52,451 nt of DNA from positions 1-52,451 of the forward strand of contig JALJEE010000150.1 in assembly GCA_023231475.1 (NCBI GenBank). The letters are read 5' to 3'. The translations under genes were made by a program, and so were the position numbers. How positions within the stretch are numbered: the first letter of the stretch is position 1; every line of letters starts with the position of its first letter. Below the pieces are notes generated by a model. It was not told where the DNA came from. It made no database searches and saw nothing but the letters and a program-made list of their open reading frames with translations. Positions 38,901-49,300 of this stretch are shown in pieces. This DNA comes from Seison nebaliae (taxonomy: Eukaryota > Rotifera > Pararotatoria > Seisonacea > Seisonidae).

Positions 38901-41321
38901 GAGATATCATCATTCCCATTGTCATCGGCGTCATGATTAGCGGAGTCGTCAGATACTTGACGTTTTTTGATAAATGTGTGGAAAATAGAACCAATAAACA
39001 TTTTCATGAATTAATTATGTTGACGTCAGTTTATGGATATGTTACATGTAAATATCAGCAACATCCACCATCATTTCAATAAGATTGTGTGAAAGAATTA
39101 AGTGGAAAGTCGTCGAAAAGAAATTAATTCAGTCTTCTTTTTTGTCAGAATGATCTGGGATTAAATTTCACCACTATCCGACACCCATCCCCAAATGTTA
39201 TGATCGAACGAATCAATACAAATGTTCCTATGTAAGTTTATCGTGGTAAACGGATACCGTCATATTACATTATGGACATCATATCGAAACAACTATCCGG
39301 AAGATAAGACTTACATCCAATCAATCATTATCTAACGGATTAACTAGAGACTTAGTTGCGACTCGGTCTTTCTTCGTCAGAACAAGAAAATACCAGAATT
39401 ATTTCCATCATCCAAAAGAATGAAATGTTGAATAATGTTGAGATGAAGAGAAAGAGAGAGAATTGAATCATAATTGAAAATTCATCAGAATTTTGAAAAT
39501 AACTCGAGAAATTTTTCCCTAATAATCTCCTTTCTTTGTTTGGCGGTTATATTCATTTCCTTCACATAGTTTCATGGATGTACATCACTAACCTCACTAT
39601 GATGTGAGTGTACTTCATATGTTCTTTTTTGTATTTCAACTGCGTTCACGAATGAAATGATTAAGATATGCGCGATTCCTGTACCTTCTCTTCTCTTCCC
39701 TTTCCCTTCTCATCTCCGGTTCAGACGACCGGAAGGAAACTCTCTTTCCTTTCAATTCCTTTCCTCCATCAGGTTTCAATTTCATTATAATCTCTTCGCG
39801 CTGTATGGGCAAACTGTGGATAGCAAACGGACCGGAACAAGGAAATGAAAAGAGATAAATTTATTCATTTTTATACAAATGGAATGACCAGTAAAAATAA
39901 ATTGGTTGAGCGAGGAAGACGGAATTTCCTTTACTTACAATTTCTTTCCTTTTCGTTCGTCGTGTGAAACTTCTCACCTTATTCGCAGATGTATTGCGGT
40001 TGTAGAATTCTCATTCTCACCAACTATAATACGAGTCGTCGTTGTATTATGAAACTGATTTAACAATTCAAATTTGAACTACTTCCACAAATCGATAAAA
40101 GTGATAAATATCGATTATTTTCTTTGTAATAATCAAAACTTTATTTTCTCACAAAACATCTAGTTCAAATTGGTAGGAATACGAAGAACTGTCTCAAACT
40201 ACAAAATGCATTTGATTAGCAATCATTTCGATAGAAAAGAACATTAAAGAGAAAAATTTTCACGTTATTCAGCAAATATTTTATTTGTCAATTTTATGTT
40301 CAAGAACAATACAATAACCTTCGAATTAAACCGACTACATATTTGATAAAAACATTAGAACGTAATTAACGAATTAGCAGTTCAAATGCAAATCACTCCC
40401 TTCATTTATTCTTCTTTCAACAACATATGACTCAATTATAATTCTTCAACTGTAGTTTTATCGAAAGTATTCAAATGTCGGAAGTTGTTGAAAATATAAA
40501 AAATCTATTTACCATAAATTGAATAATTCTTTTATTTTCTCATTTTCACTTCGACTGTGCAAATTATTGAACAAATAGTAGAAATGATGGAACCAAACTG
40601 AAAAGTACTGACTTAATTAAACTTAAGATATTGAAACTTAGAGTTAGAAAATAAAAAAATTTCTCTCTAATATAAAAAATAAAACTCAATAAATTAAAAA
40701 AATTATTGAAAAAAAGAAATAAAATAATTCGCTAATTTATCGTTGAAAATAAGAAATACAATTTCGAACACCAAAAAGTTGTTGCAAATATAAATAGAAC
40801 TCAGTTTTGTCCTAGAAACAATGCAAGAAACTGTCATCATGTCACCAATTCTTCAAATCATTTCCTCTACGTTATTTCTTATTATTGAAGATTTGAAAGT
40901 CAGTCCCTTTTAGGTGAACTTCTAAGGAGAATTAGTAATTCTTATAGAGTCTATAAGAATTACTATTATAAGTCTATAATATAATAGTCTATAATATTGA
41001 CTATAAGAATAAGATATAGAGTTTATAATATAGAAGGATTAAATACTGATGATAATCGATAACATTTTTTTCTTCTTTTTTTATGTCCAATTTTTATGAA
41101 TTTTATGAGAAATTTTTAGTTCAATTCCATTCTGTTATAATTTTGATTAAAAATTCATCGGTAAAATGAGAAAATTAAAAAAAAGAATTTTTTCAAAAAA
41201 TAATAATTTTTAAGCATTTCTGTTGTAGTGCAAATTGTGTGTTGGAAGAATAATATATGAAGTTGAAATCGTAGCTTTAAATGGAATTTTGAAATAATTT
41301 TAAATATCGAAACGATTGAAA
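35997..41321. other. Gene-poor 5.3-kb region between divergent PALS1 and TTI1
   Basis: No coding exon here is convincing. Small open frames (36342-36533 plus, 39657-39848 plus, 37339-37542 minus) have no recognisable family and no supported splice partners. Base composition is AT-rich with a few purine-rich patches near 38,870-38,900. It probably contains the PALS1 promoter and 5' UTR exons, and the TTI1 promoter at the right end. A strong hairpin near 40,950 is listed separately. Confidence 0.55.
40933..40965. repeat. Perfect inverted repeat, 15-bp arms, 3-nt loop
   Basis: The left arm (33-47 of this block) and right arm (51-65) are exact reverse complements around the loop agt; the core arm is agtaattcttatag. 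It is followed by several imperfect copies of a tctataata word to about 41,030. It could be a palindromic satellite fragment, a small MITE remnant or an RNA hairpin. It sits about 360 bp before the TTI1 start. Confidence 0.75.
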
Positions 41322-44300
41322 ATGGATCACGGAGCGACGGATATGTTAAATTTGTTATCGAATTTGCTGGATTGTCAATCAAGCGAATTGGTGGATGTTC
41401 TCCAACGTTTAAAGACGAAGATGAATGAAAATAATTTGAATATCCTTCTGGAGAATGTCGTGAAAGCGATGGCGACTAAAATGAGGAGTTTGTTATTGGT
41501 TCGTAAGAATCCCGAGATGTTCACTGGCGATATCTGTCAAAAGATGATAGCGATGCAGGTTTCAATTTGGGAGCGAGATCTCAATTATCGGCGAATCAAA
41601 CCGGAATTCTATTCCGAATATTTCTATTCGTTTATGATTTTCACCAATATGATGGTGAGTGAATTGTCTCCCTTGTCTTTCAAGAAGATTTATTTAGAAG
41701 AATATCTTCTTCTCTTACATCACTTTTGGAGACGAGTTGATGAATTTGAATTTCATATTCGAATCGATTCCGAACAAAGTTGTCTGTTCATTTATCAGAT
41801 GTTGGCATATATCTGTAATTTCCATCCAACTATCGTACCGGAAGTGACAGAGAAATATAGAAATCAATTGTGCGAAACGTTGAATGAGAAATCGAATAAA
41901 ATTTATTTATTGACAATGATTCGACAAATGATGAAATGGTTAAATTCCTCCACCGAATGGAACAGTTTATTGGCAGGAACTTTCGCCTCTGTCATTTGTT
42001 GTTTCCATCAAACGATTAATGAAAAAGTCAAATTGGAATGTATAAAATGTTTCTGTTATTTCTTCTCAAAAATTCCCACAGATAAAACGAATATCGATCA
42101 CGAATGGTCAGTAGATGGATGGAGGAGTAGTTGTGATACTTCACTTCTCGTCATCGAAAATTATTTGACTGTCAATATTTTAAATGAAATTCCTGTGAAA
42201 TTGGTGAGAGATGAATTATCTGGTAAATTGTTATCTGGTGCTGCCTATTTAGTTTTCGTAACGAACAATTGTTCGATTATGTCACGTTTCTTGCAAATTA
42301 TTATGTTGACGAAATTGAACGAGAATGATCGGAAAAAATTAGAGAAAGAGAAGACGAATAAAAAATTTTTTGATATTTATACCAGTCATGTGAAGAAGAT
42401 AATGAATGAAATAGAAAAATATATCATTTCTATTAAAGAGATAATTTATTCAAATTTTGCGGACGAATTATTAGTGAGATTGTGCAAATTAGAAGGAGTG
42501 CTTTATTTGATGACGTTGGATTCTGATGAAATATTCGAAATAAATTTCAAATCAATTCAAGAAATTATCGTGAAGAATTTCATTTATTTCTTGTTTCGTA
42601 TGTCGGAGATTGAGAACGATCAACAAATCATTTCATTCATCAATCGCAATATCGATGAGACGAGAAACGACGAATTATTCGAAGAATATTCGGATGGAAA
42701 TGAAAATCGATGGATTGAAATGAATTTGAGAATTTTTAGTAAATTCCGTAAGAGAGTTGTCATGAAAGTTCGCGAAATGTTCCTGATGATTTTGGAGAAA
42801 ATGTCGGGAGATATGTTTCGTGAATTATTCGATGGAATTGCGGAACATTCGATGATTTATGGTCAATTGAATAAATCTCATAATTTAACGGAAGATGGAA
42901 TGAAATATTTGTTATTGAATTGGATGATGGAATTTGAAATGAAACGTTTAGAAACATATGAGAATGGAAAATTACGATTATCATTAGAACAATTATCGAT
43001 GATTGGCAATAATCTAATGGCGATAATAAATGATACACATCTTCCGTTTATGCAGATTAATCGTGAAAAGATTCATCTCGTCTTTAATGGAACACTCATT
43101 CAAGAGACGACATTACATGAATTGGAAAGACGAACGACATCAATTCTTCATCTTTATTTTCATGGAATGTATTTGATTGAGAAACTGATAAATTTGGAAC
43201 GTGAAATGGAAATCGATAAATCGAACGATGTTCAATTATTATATGGATTGTTGAATTTGAGTGAAATGAATGTTTATAATGGTCTCGTTTTCATCTCAAT
43301 TTGTCAACCACTCATTCAACAATCAGCCATGACATATTTATATGAATTGATGAAAATCCATCAATCTGATATGGATAATGTGAAGAATCATGGTTTCAAA
43401 TTGATGACTTTTATTTGTAGTTATTCCAATCCCATCGCTAATCATTCACAACGATTTTTGAGAAGTCTACAAATGTATTTGATCAACGAATGGAATTGTA
43501 GAAATGATGATGATGAAATTCCGGAAAATTATATCAAATGGAAACAGTTATCGAAAGAATCAAACGCCATTCGAAGTCTCTTCTCCATGAGATCGTTATC
43601 ATTATTATTGATTAATTATACGAGTTGTGTCATTAAATTTAATTCATCGCATGAGAAACAAAATGAAAAATTGAATGAGATCATCATTTCCATCAATACA
43701 ATCATTAATTCTGTTGTAGAATTATTATCAGATATCTTCTCATTAAAATATCATTCAATACTCATTACTCAATCCATCGACACAATTGCGTATTGTGTAC
43801 GAGCTATATCGATTTATCATGAATTTTGGAAAAATTCAAAAAATGATCAACAACCATCAAACGATGATCCAGTTATCGAAGAGGTTAATGACGAAAATCC
43901 AGATAATCAAAAGGTTCAAGATACTGAAAAATTGATGAATGATTTTATTGAATCATTAGTGATAGAAGTGAGAGAATATTCGAAAGAAAAGAATTCAGTT
44001 ACGAAAATTGAGACGAAAGAAAATTTGGATGAAAAAGATTTCAAGACAATTGAAAATTCCGAACCAAATCCTATTGATAAAGATGAAATAGTTCCACTTC
44101 ATTTATGTGTGATTGAAACGATTTTGAAATTTACGGGTAATATCGTCAACGAATTGAGTACGAGAGATAAATTGAAATTTTTGAGAATTGCAAAAAAATC
44201 AATTCCATTATTAGGAGAATATACCGATCTTATATATCCTTATTCTCATTGTCTCTGGGAGTCGTTAATATCGAAATTATCCATTAATTATTCACAAGTG

Positions 44301-44840
44301 AATTCAACTCAAACTAATTCATTGGCAGCTGCTAAAGTGCAGAATCTGTTAATAATGAAATCAGTTAATGAGAATGAAATCATCAAATTAGATGAGAATA
44401 CCAATCAACCGGAAACGGTAGTTCGTCAAACATTTGATGTGTTGTGTACGTTGGTGGAATCAGCAGGTGGATTTATGGAATCGAAATTATTCGATAAAAG
44501 AATTGGTCTTCCTTCTTTAATGAAATGGATGGTGGATAGTTCGTTCCATTCACTAAATGTCACTGATGACGGTTGTTATCGATATACATCGACATTTAAA
44601 TTACAATTGAAAATTCTTCAAAAACTTCCATCACTTCTCACTAACATGTGTGAAAGACGTGAGTCTCATATCAAAGCATCGAGATTAACAGATAATAAAA
44701 TTTGTTGTATATTGAAAGGAATTGTTCTTTATTTGAATAATAAACAACCGATAGAATTCCAGTTTGCGGCTGGTGAAATAATCAAATTTTTATCTGCACA
44801 GAAATATGATTTAGCAATTTTTTATCAGTTTATTTTATGA
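41322..44840 (+). CDS. TTI1: TELO2-interacting protein 1 (TTT complex)
   Basis: One intronless frame of 1,172 residues with a TGA stop; human TTI1 is 1,089. The protein is almost entirely helical repeats of HEAT type without a signal peptide or TM. The C-terminal quarter carries the recognisable TTI1 features: LKFLRIAKKSIPLLGEYTDLIYPY...LWESLISKL, an SAGGFMESKLF segment, TFKLQLKILQKLPSL (human AFKLQLAVLQGLGPL) near residue 1,095, and LYLNNKQPIEFQFAAGEI (human IYLSVKQPVKLQEAA). An acidic, low-complexity insert lies around residues 845-900. With TELO2 and TTI2 it forms an HSP90 co-chaperone that stabilises PIKK kinases (mTOR, ATM, ATR, SMG1). The first in-frame ATG (41322) was chosen. Only 58 bp separate it from PQBP1 on the same strand. 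Confidence 0.85.
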   Translation: MDHGATDMLNLLSNLLDCQSSELVDVLQRLKTKMNENNLNILLENVVKAMATKMRSLLLVRKNPEMFTGDICQKMIAMQVSIWERDLNYRRIKPEFYSEYFYSFMIFTNMMVSELSPLSFKKIYLEEYLLLLHHFWRRVDEFEFHIRIDSEQSCLFIYQMLAYICNFHPTIVPEVTEKYRNQLCETLNEKSNKIYLLTMIRQMMKWLNSSTEWNSLLAGTFASVICCFHQTINEKVKLECIKCFCYFFSKIPTDKTNIDHEWSVDGWRSSCDTSLLVIENYLTVNILNEIPVKLVRDELSGKLLSGAAYLVFVTNNCSIMSRFLQIIMLTKLNENDRKKLEKEKTNKKFFDIYTSHVKKIMNEIEKYIISIKEIIYSNFADELLVRLCKLEGVLYLMTLDSDEIFEINFKSIQEIIVKNFIYFLFRMSEIENDQQIISFINRNIDETRNDELFEEYSDGNENRWIEMNLRIFSKFRKRVVMKVREMFLMILEKMSGDMFRELFDGIAEHSMIYGQLNKSHNLTEDGMKYLLLNWMMEFEMKRLETYENGKLRLSLEQLSMIGNNLMAIINDTHLPFMQINREKIHLVFNGTLIQETTLHELERRTTSILHLYFHGMYLIEKLINLEREMEIDKSNDVQLLYGLLNLSEMNVYNGLVFISICQPLIQQSAMTYLYELMKIHQSDMDNVKNHGFKLMTFICSYSNPIANHSQRFLRSLQMYLINEWNCRNDDDEIPENYIKWKQLSKESNAIRSLFSMRSLSLLLINYTSCVIKFNSSHEKQNEKLNEIIISINTIINSVVELLSDIFSLKYHSILITQSIDTIAYCVRAISIYHEFWKNSKNDQQPSNDDPVIEEVNDENPDNQKVQDTEKLMNDFIESLVIEVREYSKEKNSVTKIETKENLDEKDFKTIENSEPNPIDKDEIVPLHLCVIETILKFTGNIVNELSTRDKLKFLRIAKKSIPLLGEYTDLIYPYSHCLWESLISKLSINYSQVNSTQTNSLAAAKVQNLLIMKSVNENEIIKLDENTNQPETVVRQTFDVLCTLVESAGGFMESKLFDKRIGLPSLMKWMVDSSFHSLNVTDDGCYRYTSTFKLQLKILQKLPSLLTNMCERRESHIKASRLTDNKICCILKGIVLYLNNKQPIEFQFAAGEIIKFLSAQKYDLAIFYQFIL

Positions 44841-44898
44841 ACATAATAAATAAATTAAGTTTTTCATTTCTTTTCGTAGAATTCTCATTTTTCAGAAA
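44841..44898 (+). promoter_or_regulatory. Operon-like 58-bp junction TTI1-PQBP1 with 3' splice-site-like tract
   Basis: Between the TTI1 stop and the PQBP1 ATG there is an AATAAA poly(A) signal, then a pyrimidine-rich tract ending ctcatttttcag, three bases before the PQBP1 ATG. This is the layout expected for a downstream cistron capped by spliced-leader trans-splicing, or for an outron. A conventional promoter for PQBP1 would have to lie inside TTI1. Confidence 0.5.
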
Positions 44899-45594
44899 AT
44901 GCCATTACCACCCAAATTAGCGAATAGATTGAAAGTTCGTGGAATTCTTCCCAACGATCCTCCTTCTCTTCCCACTGATTATGAAGAGGAGATCATTGCT
45001 GAAGATTATACTTCAAATAAACCAACTCCGAATAATCCGGATAATGTTCCTTATCTTCTCATGCTTCCTAAATGTCCAAATGCTCAAATTCATGAATGTA
45101 CATCTAATTGTGCAGTGCAATGGAGTATGTTCAAATTTCAGCCGAAAGAAACTGTCTCGAAAATCCAACAATTATATCGGATAAAATATCCACTGACAGA
45201 TGATTGGCGTGAAGTGCCTGATCCGAAAACATCTCGAATATTTTATTGGAATATAAATGATAATAAAGTGTCGTGGTTGCCACCGGCACATCCAAAACAT
45301 GTGACTATCACTCCTCCATCAAAAAGTTTATTCGTTTTGTCATTCATGGAATCCGATCCTACTTATAAAAACGATAAGAATCATCTTGATGACATTCATC
45401 GAAATAAAATGAGTCGTATATCAATTAATTTCAATACGAACTACAAACCGAATACTACGTCAATCATCAAGAAAGAAGATGAGCAACCGAAGAGAAAAGT
45501 TCGAGAGAAACGGCCACAAGTCGATCCTCTCGATCCATCTTCATATTCCGACATTCCCATAGGTACATGGGAATCTGGATTGAATAAATTTTAA
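44899..45594 (+). CDS. PQBP1: Polyglutamine-binding protein 1 (WW-domain splicing factor)
   Basis: Single exon of 231 residues. The N-terminus MPLPPKLANRLKVRGIL matches human PQBP1 (MPLPVALQTRLAKRGIL), followed by the conserved acidic EEEIIAEDY. A WW domain follows at about residues 98-130 (DDWREVPDPKTSRIFYWN, VSWLPPAHP). The C-terminal DPLDPSSYSDIPIGTWESGL matches human [20 protein letters not shown], the intrinsically disordered segment that binds the U5 15-kDa spliceosomal protein (TXNL4A). The Arg/Asp-rich repeat of the vertebrate protein is absent. Between the acidic part and the WW domain is a Cys-containing stretch (CPNAQIHECTSNC). The product should act in nuclear pre-mRNA splicing. 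Its ATG directly follows the splice-acceptor-like tract described above. Confidence 0.95.
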   Translation: MPLPPKLANRLKVRGILPNDPPSLPTDYEEEIIAEDYTSNKPTPNNPDNVPYLLMLPKCPNAQIHECTSNCAVQWSMFKFQPKETVSKIQQLYRIKYPLTDDWREVPDPKTSRIFYWNINDNKVSWLPPAHPKHVTITPPSKSLFVLSFMESDPTYKNDKNHLDDIHRNKMSRISINFNTNYKPNTTSIIKKEDEQPKRKVREKRPQVDPLDPSSYSDIPIGTWESGLNKF

Positions 45595-46312
45595 TTAATC
45601 AACTTTTATAATTTACAATATAATATAATTAATATAAATAGAAATAACCTCACAAATTCCTCGTGTAAATTATCTTGTAAACACGCATAAAATTTATTTT
45701 GATGGAGGAAAGTTGTTAATAAATTAAAACAGAAAATGATAAATTAACGGAGAAATATTATTATGAAATTTGTAATTACTGAAATTGTAATTTTAAAAAC
45801 AGAAATCAACCGCGATTGGACCATCGCGATGGTCATTTGATTGGAAATGTGAATCGGAAAATAATCGGATAGAAAATATTTCCCCGTATTCTTTTAACAC
45901 AATGATCGGGGGAGTCACAATTGGAAAAATTGACAAAAATAGAATTCTTCATAAATTCTCAAGTGATATTAATCAATTATAAACGATTCAAATATAAGGT
46001 AGAATTTTCAGTCATTAGTCAGATCTGCAATTCCAACAATCGTTTGTCATATAGGTTAAAAAATATACATCTCAAGAAAGGTCAATGAGCATATAAAATA
46101 GATTCTGCGAAAATTTGATGGATGAAGATTACTGACAAGGTGAGAGTATTGATGTGCTCTACCATCGACGTTTGCTTGTTGAATAAATAAATGAAATTGA
46201 AAGAATAATCGGCGAGAAGTAAATGTAGATATGTAGAAATATCGCGGTGGTTTTCTTGGTTTTCTCCTCGGTTTTTCTGTTGTCATTACATTTTCTTTTC
46301 AACTTTTCAAGA
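45595..46312. other. Intergenic gap between convergent PQBP1 and the second DEG/ENaC gene
   Basis: This 718-bp AT-rich gap holds the 3' UTRs of both genes. A 76-codon minus-strand frame (46056-46286) begins with a basic Pro-rich stretch but has no family match or splice link that I can support. The only notable structure is the GC-rich palindrome at 45,819. Confidence 0.55.
45819..45834. repeat. 16-bp perfect GC-rich palindrome
   Basis: gaccatcgcgatggtc is its own reverse complement, and the word cgcgat also occurs 6 bp upstream. In a region of roughly 30% GC such a GC-rich perfect palindrome is unusual and could be a dimeric protein-binding site. Role unknown. Confidence 0.7.
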
Positions 46313-49300
46313 TTATTTTTTCTCTTTATGATGAAATTTCAATATTTTGATAAAAACCAGATAAAACAATTCGAATATGGTAAAGATACTACCACCAATA
46401 CATATGCCTAACGATCCACCAATTTGACCTAAAACGGTTTCAACATAAGAAACGACTTAAAGAGGAAAAGTATTAAAATAAACTTAAGGTGGTTGACAAA
46501 GATATGCCCTTCTTCTGGCTGTAGTTTTCAATTAGATGATCATCGAAATAAATTTTCAATTTGGTTGTCGATACACTTAAAATTAAAAAAAAAAGTTTTT
46601 ACATTTTACAACACAAGATGTTACTTGAAATTTAAGGGATTCAGACACTGTTTATTATAATTAGAAGAATTGCCAAATTCGTTAATACCGTTTATTAAAC
46701 TCCATTTAGTATCATATTCATCACAATGTGAATATCTTGTTTTGAACTTTAATGAGTTTGGTGTATCTGATATAATCATTTTTTGAAACATCAGAAAATC
46801 ACATTCCTGTACGCAATATGGGCAATATTGTTGTATTCTCCATTGAAAAATTTCTAAGATTCCGTTATTGGTCAGAAATGCAAAAAATAAAACCGGTTGC
46901 CAAAAACGTACAATAAAGACTCCCCAGTTTGGCACAAAATTTAGTCTCAGTTCGATTAACTAGAAATAAATAATAACATTATTATTTATTAGAACCTTTA
47001 AGGAATAAAGGCGAACCTTCATCATGATATATTTTACATTTACATTGTTTTATTATAAAAAGATAGTAACATTCTTGAATACATTGTGCTCTAGAATATT
47101 TGCCTTTAATGTTGTACTTTTTTTTGAATTCGGTTGTTGGTTCGAAACAATTCCCCCAATTATCTGTGTTTAATAAAGATTGCTAAAATAATTAAACATT
47201 ATAATGCTAAACCAGATTTGTATATTGTGAAAAAAACCTTTCTACCTTGAATCATTAACGAAATAGATCTACCGTTGAAAATATACATCTGAGGATCGGC
47301 AATTTTAGGTTTTTGTCCATTCTCGTTCACAGTTAGACTAAGTTTAGTTCCCTTTTGGTGATCAGATTTTGAAGGATACGAATAAGTGTTAATGAGAATC
47401 TACTTAATAATAATATTGTTGTTGTTTCAATGGAAATGTAACCTCCAAAGTAGTAGCTTGGCCAACTGTCGTAAATTGGTTGCAATTGCCTTCTTCTGTT
47501 AAGAAATTGGATAATTCCTACAATAAACTTATGAATGTTGGTCCTTTGAAACTTCTAATCATAACTTCCTTCTTACATTTCCGATCATCGAATTTACAAC
47601 TAAGAATGTTCGAACTAGCTTTTGTAGAATATACCTTTCTCAAGTTGTATTGACCTGTAATATAAAATTAGTTAAATCCAACAGAATATTACTTACAATG
47701 GAATTCGATTATATTCATTAATGGTGCATACTTGCATGCGTCAATTGTCTCATAAAAAATCTCCAAAGAATTAAGCTAATGTCTAAATTTGACTAACAGG
47801 AAACAAAATTGAAAATAAAAAAAACTAAAATACATTAAAAATAATATTGATCATGATAACATTTTTATTTTTCTGCCAAACAGTTCAATTAGTTTCTATA
47901 GTCTTCTATATCTTAACAGTGAAAAACTCGTAAATTACGTATCAATGGAATAATGGTGATATATCAATAGAGCGTTCAGGTTTACGATCTTAGAGTTACC
48001 ACCTTTTCCACTGTTGCTAAATTAGCAATGCTAATATCGAGGTATTGCACACTTATTACCAATATCAGTAATTCACCATTCGCAGAGAGGGTTTATAATA
48101 ATGAATGCATTTTCCAACAGGATAATGCATCTTTGGCAGGATCGGTGTAAACACTAATTGAACTATTTGGCAAAAAATAAAAATCCTATCCTGATCAGTA
48201 TTATTTTTAACGTGTTTTAGTTTTTTTCTTCAATTTTGTTTCTATCAGATACTTCCCTTGTTAGCCGAAGTATTGCACCAGGTTTTAGGCTTTTTTGTAC
48301 TCTGTGTGGAGATGCAGGTACGCATTTTCTATATGCAATTCTGTACGAAAAATTATATAATATATACAAAATCGTATATAATATTTACATAATATGGTCT
48401 ATATTTAAGTTCATTTTTCCACGACACTTGATTTTTTGGAGACAATTGACGAATGCAAGTATGTACCATTCCCTTTTCAATGAAATTATTAGATTAATGA
48501 AAATATGGTGATATAGATGTTCTACTGTCCATACGACATATTGTCCTACTTTGAACAAGTGAAGAAATATCTCGATCGTTCTGTTTTCCTATTGCTTATC
48601 GTTCTGTTTTTTGCCAAAATAGAACGATAAGTGTATGTATAGAAAGCGAAAAGGACACTCTGAATTTTTCCCCTTCTAAAATCAAATCATTTTTTTCTTA
48701 TAACTTGTTTTCATCTTTGGTTTAATACCAATAGCCCATGACCATGTCTGATAATAATATCGTAATAGCAGATTAGTCGTCAAATAAAGTGACCCTATAA
48801 GATTGCTCTTTAAAACGGGTACAACTTTCCTTTCCAGTTCTTGTACTTCCAAATAAACCATGTCATAGAAAGAAGTTCTCATCACCTTTTGAAGTGAGGT
48901 GAACCACCTTGTAAATTGGTAAATCATATGATATTCTTCTGGTAAATATGGATCACTCTTCCAACTCCATAAATTGATTTTTTCAATTTCTGCCCGAAGG
49001 TATGAAAGAAGTAAAACTTTTGTTGACCTCTCATCTAGACAGTCTCCGGTGAACAATAAATATAAATAAGTGTTAAAATCTTCTCAAATCAAATTAATCA
49101 CAGCCAAGTTCCAAAAATTTTAACTTTTTTCTTCGGAGCCAAAAGAACAATGAAAATAATTTTCCAGAACTATTTTGTTAATCGGAACATTTTCAATTTC
49201 TTCTATATTTATATTAATAATCATTTGTGCAATCGTTAGAATAGTATAATTTTGGAACAACAACTTCTTTTTCATACTTAGTGTCCAATCATTTTCTCGG

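Noticed and set aside
46056-46286. A 76-codon minus-strand frame with a basic Pro-rich start
   Set aside because: It lies after the TM2 exon stop of the DEG/ENaC gene and cannot be linked by credible splice sites. No family is recognised.
47244-47283. Apparent frame break (possible pseudogene) in the second DEG/ENaC gene
   Set aside because: The alternate-frame string NGRSISLMIQ looked attractive, but a donor at 47270 (gtagat) joins in phase to QSLLNTDNWGNC and matches the family without any indel.
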